Notes under the pieces: model-generated
What the model saw: the letters and a program-made list of their open reading frames with translations, nothing else
Told to the model about the DNA's origin: nothing
Database searches by the model: none
Shown here: one piece after another, positions 43,285 through 52,434 of the stretch
How positions within the stretch are numbered: the stretch's first letter is position 1
How the letters are laid out: each line of letters starts with the position of its first letter
Source of the DNA: Microbacterium sp. B35-30
Lineage (GTDB): Bacteria; Actinomycetota; Actinomycetes; Actinomycetales; Microbacteriaceae
Direction of reading: 5' to 3'
DNA: 64,000 bases
NCBI RefSeq assembly: GCF_010634855.1
Contig: NZ_MWLQ01000026.1
Location: 144,833 to 208,832 of the forward strand
Position numbers and translations under genes: made by a program

Positions 43285-43357
43285 CCCGCTTCGGCTGCGG
43301 CGTCCGCTGATCCGCTCGAAGATCAGGCGACGTCGCGGGTGCGCCCGGTCGCGAGCC

Positions 43358-43939
43358 TCACGACGACATCCTGCCCCGGAGCAGCCCGTCGACGAAGGCG
43401 TCGACGACGGCGTCGGTGGACGTCTCGGGGTCGATCTGCACCGTGAGCCGGTCGAGGATCAATCCGTCGATCGCGTAATGGAACAGCGCGATGTCGAAAG
43501 CCTCCCCTGGTAGACGCGCGTCGCGGTTGAAGGCGACATCGGCCTCGAAGCCCGCACGCATCCAACGGCCCAAGCGGTCGGCGACGGTGGGATTGCGCGC
43601 CGCCTCCAGCCGCAGTGTGAACAGTGCGAGCGCGACCTGCCGGTCGCCCAGCAGCCGGCGGACGATGTCGCGGAGGTAGTCCGCGAAGAGCTCGGGCCCG
43701 GGGACGCGCGCGGCCAGTTCCTCGTGTACATCCGGAGCCGGGGTGAGTCTCTCGCCGATCCGCGTGACGATGGCGTCGGTCAGCGCGTCCCGTGACCGGA
43801 AGTAGTTGGATGCGGTGCCCATCGGCGCGTGGGCGCGCGCATCGACGGCGCGATGCGTGAGGCCGCGCATCCCCTCGTCGGCGACCACGGCGATCGCAGC
43901 GTCAGCCAGTTCGGCCCGGCGGGCATCGTTCCTAGCCAT
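43358..43939 (-). CDS. TetR-family regulator
   Basis: The 193-residue protein has an N-terminal helix-turn-helix (RAELADAAIAVVADEGMRGLTHRAVDARAHAPMGTASNYFRSRDALTDAIV) and a helical ligand domain. It is divergent from a RibD/DHFR-like reductase; the 96-base gap holds two matching palindromes. Its ATG is six bases from TACAGT, so the mRNA is likely leaderless and the first palindrome lies just upstream of that hexamer, fitting autorepression. Confidence 0.88.
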   Translation of the reverse strand: MARNDARRAELADAAIAVVADEGMRGLTHRAVDARAHAPMGTASNYFRSRDALTDAIVTRIGERLTPAPDVHEELAARVPGPELFADYLRDIVRRLLGDRQVALALFTLRLEAARNPTVADRLGRWMRAGFEADVAFNRDARLPGEAFDIALFHYAIDGLILDRLTVQIDPETSTDAVVDAFVDGLLRGRMSS

Positions 43940-43945
43940 GCGTGC

Positions 43946-43951
43946 ACTGTA
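43946..43951 (-). promoter_or_regulatory. -10 hexamer TACAGT, leaderless start of the tetR gene
   Basis: TACAGT on the minus strand ends six bases (GCACGC) before the ATG at 43939. Confidence 0.5.
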
Positions 43952-43956
43952 GCTGA

Positions 43957-43976
43957 TTCACGACAGGTGTTGTGAA
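43957..43976. promoter_or_regulatory. TetR operator candidate O1
   Basis: TTCACGACAGGTGTTGTGAA is a 20-base palindrome with one imperfect pair per half. It lies immediately upstream of the tetR -10 hexamer. Confidence 0.65.
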
Positions 43977-44007
43977 TACTCCGGCCAACCGTTACTGTGA
44001 TCGAGTA

Positions 44008-44027
44008 ACCACTACACATGTTGTGAA
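44008..44027. promoter_or_regulatory. TetR operator candidate O2
   Basis: ACCACTACACATGTTGTGAA repeats the O1 pattern (CAC-N-ACA-NN-TGT-T-GTGAA), 51 bases away, and overlaps the start region of the reductase gene, fitting repression of both divergent genes. Confidence 0.65.
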
Positions 44028-44035
44028 AGAAGATC

Positions 44036-44605
44036 ATGCGAGAACTCGTCTACTACGTCGCCGTCAGCCTGGACGGCCGGATCGCTTCGCCGACGCACGG
44101 CTTCGAATCCTTCCTGAGCGAGGGCGATCACGCTGAGGTCCTCACCCCTGAGTGGGGTGACACCATTCCGGAGCCGATCCATCAGGCTCTCGGGCTCGAC
44201 GTTCGCCGGGGCTCCATCTCCACGGTTCTGATGGGCTGGAACACCTACGCCGTTGGTCTGCCGGATATGCCGAGCCCGTACTCGCACCTCGAGCAGATCG
44301 TGTTCTCCCGCACGCGAAGCGCGCCGGCGGGCGCTGAGGGCGTGCGGTTCACCGACGAGGACCCGCGGCAGGTCGTCACCGCGCTCAAGCAGCAGAGCGG
44401 CGGCGACATCTGGCTGTGCGGGGGAGGAGTGCTCGCCGCACAGCTCGTGGATCTCATCGACCGCCTGGTGGTGAAGGTCAACCCGTTCGTCTTCGGGGAC
44501 GGCATCCCCCTGTTCGCGGGCCGGTACGTGCCGACCCGGTTCGCGCTGGAGCGGTCCCGCCCGTTCGAGACGGGTGTCGTCGTGAACGAGTACCGCCGAC
44601 GGTAA
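44036..44605 (+). CDS. Dihydrofolate reductase-like (RibD C-terminal) oxidoreductase
   Basis: The 189-residue protein has the RibD_C fold: ELVYYVAVSLDGRIASPTHG at the N-terminus, LMGWNTYAVGLP, and the nucleotide-binding DIWLCGGGVLAAQLVDLIDRLVVKVNPFVFGDGIPLF. This group contains NADPH-dependent reductases of unknown substrate. It is controlled, by arrangement, by the divergent TetR gene and the palindromes at 43957 and 44008. It lies between lysC and asd without an obvious link to lysine synthesis. Confidence 0.85.
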   Translation: MRELVYYVAVSLDGRIASPTHGFESFLSEGDHAEVLTPEWGDTIPEPIHQALGLDVRRGSISTVLMGWNTYAVGLPDMPSPYSHLEQIVFSRTRSAPAGAEGVRFTDEDPRQVVTALKQQSGGDIWLCGGGVLAAQLVDLIDRLVVKVNPFVFGDGIPLFAGRYVPTRFALERSRPFETGVVVNEYRRR

Positions 44606-44634
44606 CGGCGCACCTTGCTGCTGCGGCAGGGCGG

Positions 44635-45780
<1,146 letters not shown>

Positions 45781-45802
45781 CCTGCGCTCCGACGACTCGA
45801 GG

Positions 45803-45837
45803 GCGAGCGGATTCCGCGCTGAGCGGCATCCGCTCGC
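45803..45837 (+). terminator. Hairpin downstream of asd
   Basis: GCGAGCGGAT and ATCCGCTCGC form a perfect 10-base stem around a 15-base loop, followed by TTGTCGTTTC. A probable, though not strongly U-rich, terminator of asd. Confidence 0.5.
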
Positions 45838-45912
45838 TTGTCGTTTCGGCAAGAACCGCAGGACTTTCGGGGGAGGAGCCGGCGCCCGGTCGGGGGTGCT
45901 TTCCGGCGGAAC

Positions 45913-45918
45913 TAGAAT
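45913..45918 (+). promoter_or_regulatory. -10 hexamer TAGAAT, leaderless start of mqo
   Basis: TAGAAT is followed by six bases (CATCTG) and the GTG of mqo at 45925; no ribosome site is present. Confidence 0.55.
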
Positions 45919-45924
45919 CATCTG

Positions 45925-47448
45925 GTGACCGAAACGCCCTCCGACGCCCTGCCCAGCCCTGACGACAGCGATCTCCCTACGGGGACGGTCGACGTTCTGC
46001 TGATCGGCGGCGGCATCATGAGTGCGACGCTCGGCACGCTGCTGCAGCAGCTGCAGCCCGACCTCAAGATCGCCGTCTTCGAACGGCTGAGCGATGTCGC
46101 GCAGGAGAGCTCGAACCCCTGGAACAACGCCGGCACGGGTCACGCGGCGCTCTGCGAGCTGAACTACATGCCGGAGAACAAGGACGGCACCGTCGACCCC
46201 GCCAAGGCGATCTCGATCAACGAGCAGTTCCAGCAGAGCCGCCAACTGTGGTCGTCGCTCGTCGAAGCGGGCGTGCTCGATGCTCCGTCGACGTTCATCA
46301 ACTCCACCCCGCACATGACGTTCGTGCGCGGCGAGAAGGATGTCGCCTACCTCAAGAAGCGCTACGAGGCGCTCAAGGACGAGCCGCTGTTCGCCGGCAT
46401 CGAGTACAGCGAGGACTCGCGCGTCATCAACCAGTGGGCGCCGCTCCTCATGCAGAAGCGCCGCAAGGGTGAGCCGTTCGCAGCGACCAGGATGCCGGCG
46501 GGCACGGACGTCGACTTCGGTGCGCTGACCCACCAGCTCATCGACCGGCTCGCCGAGAATGGCGCCGACGTGCGCATCAACACCGAGGTGCGCCGCCTGA
46601 AGCGCCTGCCCGATGGCACCTGGCGTGTGAAGTACCGCCGCACCGTCGGCCGCGCACCGGGCGAGATCCGCGCGAAGTTCGTCTTCGTCGGCGCCGGCGG
46701 CTGGGCGCTCAAGCTGCTGCAGCGCTCCGGCATCCCCGAGATCTCGGGCTACGGGGTGTTCCCGATCGGCGGGCAGTTCCTGAAGACCTCCAACCCGGCG
46801 GTCGTCGCCCAGCACCAGGCCAAGGTGTACTCGCAGGCATCCGTGGGCGCCCCGCCCATGTCGGTGCCGCACCTCGACACGCGCGTCGTCGACGGCGAGG
46901 CCTCTCTTCTCTTCGGACCGTTCGCGACGTTCAGCCCCAAGTTCCTCAAGACGGGCTCCTGGTTCGACATCGTCGGTCAGGTGCGGCCCGGCAACCTCGG
47001 CCCCATGCTCAAGGTCGCCTGGGACAACCCGAGCCTCATCACCTATCTGGTCGGCGAGCTGCTGAAGAACCACGCGAAGAAGGTCGACAGCCTGCGCGTC
47101 TTCATGCCGACCGCGAAGGACGAGGACTGGGAGATCATCCAGGCCGGCCAGCGCGCCCAGGTGATGAAGAAGGATCCCGAGAAGGGCGGCGTGCTGCAAT
47201 TCGGCACCGAGGTCGTCACCGGCGCCGACGGCACGATCGCGGGCCTGCTGGGCGCGTCCCCGGGTGCGTCGACCGCGGTGTCGATCATGCTCGGGCTGCT
47301 GAAGACCTGCTTCCCTGACCGCATCGACGCCTGGGAGCCGCGCCTCCGCGAGCTGATCCCGACCTACGGCGACACCCTCAACGCGCGTCCCGCGGTCGCG
47401 CAGGAGCTGCTCGGCGAGACCGCGGAGACGCTCGCGCTCACCGCCTAG
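45925..47448 (+). CDS. mqo: Malate:quinone oxidoreductase
   Basis: The 507-residue FAD enzyme has the dinucleotide fold VDVLLIGGGIMSATLGTLLQQLQP, ERLSDVAQESSNPWNNAGTGHAALCELNYMPE, and GVFPIGGQFLKTSNP, all typical of Mqo. It oxidises malate to oxaloacetate and passes electrons to menaquinone at the inner face of the membrane. GTG start; the gene appears leaderless. Stands alone between asd and thymidine kinase. Confidence 0.96.
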   Translation: MTETPSDALPSPDDSDLPTGTVDVLLIGGGIMSATLGTLLQQLQPDLKIAVFERLSDVAQESSNPWNNAGTGHAALCELNYMPENKDGTVDPAKAISINEQFQQSRQLWSSLVEAGVLDAPSTFINSTPHMTFVRGEKDVAYLKKRYEALKDEPLFAGIEYSEDSRVINQWAPLLMQKRRKGEPFAATRMPAGTDVDFGALTHQLIDRLAENGADVRINTEVRRLKRLPDGTWRVKYRRTVGRAPGEIRAKFVFVGAGGWALKLLQRSGIPEISGYGVFPIGGQFLKTSNPAVVAQHQAKVYSQASVGAPPMSVPHLDTRVVDGEASLLFGPFATFSPKFLKTGSWFDIVGQVRPGNLGPMLKVAWDNPSLITYLVGELLKNHAKKVDSLRVFMPTAKDEDWEIIQAGQRAQVMKKDPEKGGVLQFGTEVVTGADGTIAGLLGASPGASTAVSIMLGLLKTCFPDRIDAWEPRLRELIPTYGDTLNARPAVAQELLGETAETLALTA

Positions 47449-47551
47449 TCAGCCGGTCTCGTGGAGCGGACGGGTGCGATCGAGCCGTGGGAGCGCGCGG
47501 CGCCCCCTCTCTGACGGCCCGCCGGCGCAGAGGCGCGGACGCGCCAGCGAC

Positions 47552-47557
47552 TACGCT
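47552..47557 (+). promoter_or_regulatory. -10 hexamer TACGCT, leaderless start of tdk
   Basis: TACGCT, six bases (CGATCC), then the GTG of thymidine kinase at 47564. Confidence 0.5.
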
Positions 47558-47563
47558 CGATCC

Positions 47564-48211
47564 GTGGCAAAGCTCTACTTCCGCTACGGGGCGATGAACT
47601 CCGGCAAGTCGACGTCGCTCCTTCAGGCCGCGTACAACTACGAGGAGCGCGGCCAGCACGTGCTGCTGGCCAAGCCGCTGATCGACACGAAGGGCGCCGA
47701 TCAGATCGACAGCCGCCTGGGCGTCAAGCGCACCGCCGATTTCCTCGTGGGCCCCGACGACGACATCCGGGCGCTGTTCGCCGAGCATCGCGCGCGAGTC
47801 AAGGCCGAGGCGGCCGACACCCTCGTCCCCGAGGCGCTCGAGCACGAGGTCGACGTCGCCTGCCTTCTCATCGACGAGGCGCAGTTCCTCACGCGTGAAC
47901 AGGTGGACGACCTGCTGCGGATCGTCGTGTTCGACGGCGTGCCGGTCCTCGCGTACGGCATCCGCACCGACTTCCAGACGCAGGCGTTCCCCGGCTCGGC
48001 GCGACTGCTGGAGCTCGCCCACAGCCTCGAAGAGCTCAAGACGATCTGCCGGTGCGGCCGCAAGGCGCTCTTCAACGCGCGTCTCGTCGGCGGACGCTTC
48101 GTCTTCGACGGCGACCAGGTGGCGATCGACGAGCTCACCGCCGACCGCATCACCTACGAGTCGCTCTGCGCCGAGGACTACCTCCGCGCGTCCGGTGGAC
48201 GCCTGGAGTGA
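47564..48211 (+). CDS. tdk: Thymidine kinase (type II)
   Basis: The 215-residue kinase has the P-loop FRYGAMNSGKSTSLLQAAYNY, the DEAQF box (LLIDEAQFLT), and YGIRTDFQTQAFPGS with the lasso before the thymidine site. The structural zinc region is reduced: TICRCGRKALFNAR keeps one Cys pair (CxC) rather than the usual CxxC pairs. GTG at 47564 is chosen from its fixed distance to a TACGCT hexamer. It phosphorylates thymidine for salvage. Confidence 0.92.
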   Translation: MAKLYFRYGAMNSGKSTSLLQAAYNYEERGQHVLLAKPLIDTKGADQIDSRLGVKRTADFLVGPDDDIRALFAEHRARVKAEAADTLVPEALEHEVDVACLLIDEAQFLTREQVDDLLRIVVFDGVPVLAYGIRTDFQTQAFPGSARLLELAHSLEELKTICRCGRKALFNARLVGGRFVFDGDQVAIDELTADRITYESLCAEDYLRASGGRLE

Positions 48212-48229
48212 CTCTCGGCATGGCGCCGG

Positions 48230-49060
48230 TCAGGCGGTCTCCGGCGCGCGCCCCTGGCGACGGGGGAGGGGGAGCAGCATCGACGTGGTGCGCTGGTACT
48301 CCCGGTAGGCGGGGTACTTCCCGGCCGAGATCGACTCGGTGAACAGTGTCGAACCGATGAACAGCACGGTCAGCAGTGCCGGGCCGGCAATGGTCCAGTT
48401 GAGCCAGCTGCCGCCGTCGGCGACGAGGGCGACCGCGCCGAGAGCGTAGAACGCCCACCACTGCGCCTGTTCGAAGAAGAAGTTGGGGTGGCGGCTGTAC
48501 GCGAACAGCCCTGTCGTCAGGAACCCGGGCTCCAGCGTGCCGCCGGCTGCCCTCTTCGCCTGGTGGAAGGTCCACTGCTGCTGGTCGGCGATGGTCTCGC
48601 CGACAAGGAACGCGGCGAAGACGACCGCGAATGCGGCATCCCATCCGTTGAACGGCACCGGATGCTGCCACGCGATGAAGGCCGGCAGCGAGATGAGCAC
48701 CAGCAGAGCACTCTGGAATCCGACGATGAAGAGCAGGTTGAACACCTGGAACTGCCACCGCTTCATGCGTCCGCGCAGGACCGCCCAGCGGTAGTCCTCC
48801 ATGCCGGTGTAGCCGCCCTTGCGCGCGAAGTTGAAGGTGAGCCGCACGCCCCAGGCGGTGACCAGCACGGCCATCACGACCAATCGGGTCGCGTCGACTC
48901 CGGCGGCGATGGCGGCAGCGGCGAAGATCCACACGTAGATCACCGGGACGATCGACCAGATCCTGTCGATCCACGACGTCTCGTTGGTGATGAGGGAGGT
49001 GATCCAGCAGAACGCGGCAGCGACGCCCGCGACGATGAGGACGAGGGGGAGGGGATCCAT
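48230..49060 (-). CDS. DUF1295 membrane protein (steroid 5-alpha reductase-like)
   Basis: The 276-residue protein has six or seven membrane helices and the DUF1295 landmarks [32 protein letters not shown], and the C-terminal [22 protein letters not shown]. Relatives are lipid or steroid double-bond reductases or methyltransferases; the substrate here is unknown. The ATG at 49060 lies six bases from TACTCT and has no ribosome site. Its end converges with tdk (18-base gap). Confidence 0.85.
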   Translation of the reverse strand: MDPLPLVLIVAGVAAAFCWITSLITNETSWIDRIWSIVPVIYVWIFAAAAIAAGVDATRLVVMAVLVTAWGVRLTFNFARKGGYTGMEDYRWAVLRGRMKRWQFQVFNLLFIVGFQSALLVLISLPAFIAWQHPVPFNGWDAAFAVVFAAFLVGETIADQQQWTFHQAKRAAGGTLEPGFLTTGLFAYSRHPNFFFEQAQWWAFYALGAVALVADGGSWLNWTIAGPALLTVLFIGSTLFTESISAGKYPAYREYQRTTSMLLPLPRRQGRAPETA

Positions 49061-49066
49061 GGCGTC

Positions 49067-49072
49067 AGAGTA
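49067..49072 (-). promoter_or_regulatory. -10 hexamer TACTCT, leaderless start of the DUF1295 gene
   Basis: TACTCT, six bases (GACGCC), then ATG at 49060 on the minus strand. Confidence 0.4.
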
Positions 49073-49110
49073 TCGCCCCGGGGCGACATCTCCCGTCATC
49101 GTGGGTTGTC

Positions 49111-49145
49111 TGTGGTCCGACCACAAGTTATCGTGGTCTGACCAC
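49111..49145. promoter_or_regulatory. Two FadR/LldR-type operators
   Basis: TGTGGTCCGACCACA (49111-49125) and GTGGTCTGACCAC (49133-49145) are perfect palindromes around TGGTC-N-GACCA, with centres 21 bases apart (two helical turns). They precede the GntR-family gene and lldD. The TGGT-N-ACCA core is the known half-site pattern of FadR-type GntR regulators. Confidence 0.8.
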
Positions 49146-49216
49146 ACGCGATCTTGACCGAACACCGGGCTCTTCAGCGAGGAGAGCAGGCGGATCCGAC
49201 GACGATGAGGAGATCC

Positions 49217-49990
49217 GTGGCAGTGACCCCAACCCCGCCGCCGGCGATCGCCCCGGCGCGCGCCTGGCGCGTCGTGCTCGAGAAGATCGAGACCGATCTG
49301 CTCGACGGCGCGCTGCGGCCGGGCGACCGGCTCGCCCCCGAGCGCGAGCTCGCCGCCAACCTCGGCGTCGGCCGTTCCAGCGTCCGCGAGGCGCTGCGCG
49401 TGCTCGAGGTGATGGGGCTCATCCGCACCGCCACCGGCTCCGGGCCGACATCCGGCGCGATCATCATCGCGACGCCCGAGGGCGGCATGTCGGCACTGCT
49501 GCGGCTGCAAGTGGCCGCGCAGGGCTTCCCCTTCGACGACGTCGTCGCGACCCGCCTCGTGCTGGAGTCCGCTGTCGTCGACGCGGTCGCGACCGACCCG
49601 GCGCTCACGACGGCCCGGGCGCGCGACATCCTCGATGCGATGGACGCCGCCGACCTCACGGCGCCGGAGTTTCTGGCGCTCGACGCCCAGCTGCACCTTG
49701 CCCTGGCCGAGGCGTCGGGCAACGTCGTGATCGCCGCCATGATGGCGGGCCTGCGCACGGCGATCGAGTCGTACGTCCAGGCGGGTGCCGCCGGCATCGC
49801 CGAATGGGATGCCGCCGCCGACCGCCTGCGCCGCGAGCACCACGCGATCCTCGACGCCGTCGACGCGGGCGATGCGGCCCGTGCCCGCACCCTCGTCCAC
49901 GACCACATCGTGGGCTACTACGCATCGGCGGGCCTCGCACGCGCCGCCACCCCCGTCCCCGGACCCGCCGCGACGGATCCGACCTCCTGA
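49217..49990 (+). CDS. GntR-family (FadR subfamily) regulator, LldR-like
   Basis: The 257-residue protein has a GntR winged helix ([50 protein letters not shown]) and a helical FCD ligand domain ([15 protein letters not shown]...[44 protein letters not shown]). It is 11 bases upstream of lldD and preceded by two matching operators, so it probably represses this operon until lactate binds. GTG at 49217 or 49223 after AGGAG; ATG 49205 also possible. Confidence 0.88.
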   Translation: MAVTPTPPPAIAPARAWRVVLEKIETDLLDGALRPGDRLAPERELAANLGVGRSSVREALRVLEVMGLIRTATGSGPTSGAIIIATPEGGMSALLRLQVAAQGFPFDDVVATRLVLESAVVDAVATDPALTTARARDILDAMDAADLTAPEFLALDAQLHLALAEASGNVVIAAMMAGLRTAIESYVQAGAAGIAEWDAAADRLRREHHAILDAVDAGDAARARTLVHDHIVGYYASAGLARAATPVPGPAATDPTS

Positions 49991-50001
49991 AAGGCACCCC
50001 C

Positions 50002-51399
50002 ATGGTCCAGCGCCAACTCCCCAAGCCCGCAGAGCTGCTCGAGCTCATGCAGTTCAAGAAGCCCGAACTCGACGGCCGCAAGCGCCGGCTCGAGGCGGCG
50101 CTGACGATCCACGACCTCCGGACGATCGCCAAGCGCCGCACACCCAAAGCGGCCTTCGACTACACCGACGGCGCCGCCGAGGGCGAGTTCTCGCTCGCCC
50201 GTGCGCGCCAGGCGTTCGAGGACGTCGAGTTCCACCCCGACATCCTGCGTCCGGCCGAGTACGTCGACATGTCGACCGAGATCCTCGGCGGTCCGTCGGC
50301 GCTGCCGTTCGGCATCGCGCCGACCGGCTTCACGCGGCTCATGCAGACCGAGGGCGAGACGGCCGGGGCGGGTGCGGCCGGTGCCGCCGGCATCCCGTTC
50401 ACGCTCTCGACGCTCGGCACGACGTCGATCGAGGACGTGAAGAAGGCCAACCCGCACGGACGCAACTGGTTCCAGCTGTACGTCATGCGCGACCGCGAGA
50501 TCTCGTACAACCTTGCGCGCCGCGCGGCGGCCGCCGGCTTCGACACGCTGCAGTTCACCGTCGACACGCCCGTCGCGGGCGCGCGCCTGCGCGACAAGCG
50601 CAACGGGTTCTCCATCCCGCCCCAGTTGACCCTCGGCACGATCATCAACGCGATCCCGCGGCCGTGGTGGTGGTACGACTTCCTCACCACGCCGAAGCTC
50701 GAGTTCGCCTCCCTCTCGACGACGGGCGGCACCGTGGGCGAACTGCTCAACTCCGCGATGGACCCGACGATCAGCTACGACGACCTCGCGATCATCCGCG
50801 ACATCTGGCCGGGCAAGATCGTGGTCAAGGGCGTCCAGAACATCGACGACTCGAAGCGGCTCATCGATGCCGGCGTCGACGGCATCATCCTGTCGAACCA
50901 CGGCGGCCGTCAGCTCGACCGCGCGCCGATTCCGTTCCGCCTTCTGCCCGAGGTGGTGCGCGAGGTCGGCAAGGACGCCACGGTCATGGTCGACACCGGC
51001 ATCATGAACGGCGCCGACATCGTGGCATCGATCGCGCTCGGCGCCAAGTTCACGCTGATCGGCCGCGCATACCTCTACGGGCTCATGGCCGGCGGGCGTC
51101 AGGGCGTCGACCGCACGATCGCCATCCTCCGCAGCGAGATCGAGCGCACCATGAAGCTCCTCGGAGTCTCGTCCATCGCCGAGCTGGAGCCGCGCCACGT
51201 CACGCAGCTCACCCGCCTCATGCCCCTCGCGGGCGCGTCGGCCGAGGCCGTCGGCGGCGGCGCACCGCGCGTGCGCGTGGCGTCAGGTGCCGCGGCGCGG
51301 TCCCCGCGGACGACGGCGAACGGGAAGACGGATGCTGCGGCATCCGGTCCCGCGAAGACCACCGCGTCGAAGGGCACCGCGTCGCGCCCTCAGGGCTGA
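50002..51399 (+). CDS. lldD: FMN-dependent L-lactate dehydrogenase / alpha-hydroxyacid oxidase
   Basis: The 465-residue TIM-barrel flavoprotein has [97 protein letters not shown] (catalytic His, substrate Arg) and [36 protein letters not shown]. It oxidises L-lactate to pyruvate. About 70 Ala/Thr-rich residues extend the C-terminus beyond the usual end. AAAGG lies eight bases before ATG 50002. Confidence 0.92.
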   Translation: MVQRQLPKPAELLELMQFKKPELDGRKRRLEAALTIHDLRTIAKRRTPKAAFDYTDGAAEGEFSLARARQAFEDVEFHPDILRPAEYVDMSTEILGGPSALPFGIAPTGFTRLMQTEGETAGAGAAGAAGIPFTLSTLGTTSIEDVKKANPHGRNWFQLYVMRDREISYNLARRAAAAGFDTLQFTVDTPVAGARLRDKRNGFSIPPQLTLGTIINAIPRPWWWYDFLTTPKLEFASLSTTGGTVGELLNSAMDPTISYDDLAIIRDIWPGKIVVKGVQNIDDSKRLIDAGVDGIILSNHGGRQLDRAPIPFRLLPEVVREVGKDATVMVDTGIMNGADIVASIALGAKFTLIGRAYLYGLMAGGRQGVDRTIAILRSEIERTMKLLGVSSIAELEPRHVTQLTRLMPLAGASAEAVGGGAPRVRVASGAAARSPRTTANGKTDAAASGPAKTTASKGTASRPQG

Positions 51400-51412
51400 T
51401 CCCTTCGACGTT

Positions 51413-51459
51413 TCGCTCGCTCAACGACCGCTGCCTTGATCCGGTCGTTGAGCGAGCGA
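51413..51459. repeat. 18-base perfect inverted repeat (REP-like) after lldD
   Basis: TCGCTCGCTCAACGACCG at 51413-51430 and its complement at 51442-51459 are separated by 11 bases; further partly complementary sequence (GAACGAGCGAGACGAAACG) follows. It can terminate lldD and the convergent HAD gene. A related segment occurs at 58752. Confidence 0.85.
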
Positions 51460-51511
51460 GGAACGAGCGAGACGAAACGCATGGGGCTCACGCCAGCGCG
51501 TGGCAGTCGGG

Positions 51512-52288
51512 TCAGACGCGGACGGGGAGCGTGGGGATGAGCTGCTCCAGGTACACGGCGGTGTCCTCCCAGCCGTCGACCGCGTGGCAGGCGACGCCCA
51601 TCGCGAGGACGGGGTAGTCGTTGCCGTCCGGATCGAGACGGTCGCCGACGAAGAGCATGTCGTCGAGGGCGATGCCGGTCTGCTCGGCGAGCTGACGCAT
51701 GCCGTAAGCCTTGTCGATGCCCTGCTCGGTGATGTCGACCGACGTCGAGCCGCCGGAGCGCACCTCGAGATCGGGGAGCAGAGCGGCCACGGCCGCCCGG
51801 AGGGCGTTCTTCTTCTCGCCGGTCGGATCCCAGGCCATCTTGGCCGCGACCGGCGCCTGCTGGCCCAGCGCCGAGAACGTGATCTGCGAGCCGCGGTCCT
51901 CCAGGATGTCGCCCCAGGTCTCGGACTCCCAGAGTCCGAGGCGACGGGCCTCTCCCTCGACGGCGGCGAGTGCGCGGGACTTCTGGTCGTCAGTCAGCGA
52001 GCGCTTGTAGACGGTGACGACCTCGTCCTCGGTCAGGCGGTAGTACTGGGTGCCGCAGGTAGGCAGGAGGTGCATCCGCGAGCGGGCGGCGGCCGAGGCA
52101 TCCGGAAGACGGTCGACGACCTGCGTCGTGAACTGAGCCAGCTGGCCGCCCGAGATGATCGCCACCTCGACGCGCTCGGCCAGGGCGATCAGCAGTTCGC
52201 CGATGCGTGGGTCGATCTGGCTCTTCGACGGAGCCAGGGTGTCATCGAGGTCGAACGCCACCAGAAGGGGCGAGTTGCTGTCGGCCAC
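51512..52288 (-). CDS. HAD-superfamily (Cof/PMM-like) sugar phosphatase
   Basis: The 258-residue protein has HAD motif I (LLVAFDLDDTLAPSKSQID), motif II (VAIISGGQ), a C2 cap, the lysine of motif III in ITEQGIDKAYGMRQL and motif IV (DDMLFVGDRLDPDGNDYPVLAMG). This resembles HAD-IIB enzymes such as phosphomannomutase/sucrose-phosphatase type. The substrate is likely a phosphorylated sugar but cannot be assigned. GTG start at 52288 after AAAGGACGG. Confidence 0.85.
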   Translation of the reverse strand: MADSNSPLLVAFDLDDTLAPSKSQIDPRIGELLIALAERVEVAIISGGQLAQFTTQVVDRLPDASAAARSRMHLLPTCGTQYYRLTEDEVVTVYKRSLTDDQKSRALAAVEGEARRLGLWESETWGDILEDRGSQITFSALGQQAPVAAKMAWDPTGEKKNALRAAVAALLPDLEVRSGGSTSVDITEQGIDKAYGMRQLAEQTGIALDDMLFVGDRLDPDGNDYPVLAMGVACHAVDGWEDTAVYLEQLIPTLPVRV

Positions 52289-52342
52289 GGCGTCCGTCCT
52301 TTCATGCGAGAGGCTCCGCCTTCCGGCGGAGCCTCTCTGATG

Positions 52343-52416
<74 letters not shown>

Positions 52417-52434
52417 TTTGACAACCCCATGAGT

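Noticed and set aside
43307..43326. CTGATC-N8-GATCAG between lysC and tetR
   Set aside because: A six-base stem without a T-run. It could form by chance in the gap between convergent genes.
48230..49906. Long minus-strand frame joining the DUF1295 gene to the region opposite the GntR gene
   Set aside because: The part beyond 49060 has no membrane or domain signal, crosses the operators and is antisense to the GntR gene; the ATG at 49060 is the supported start.
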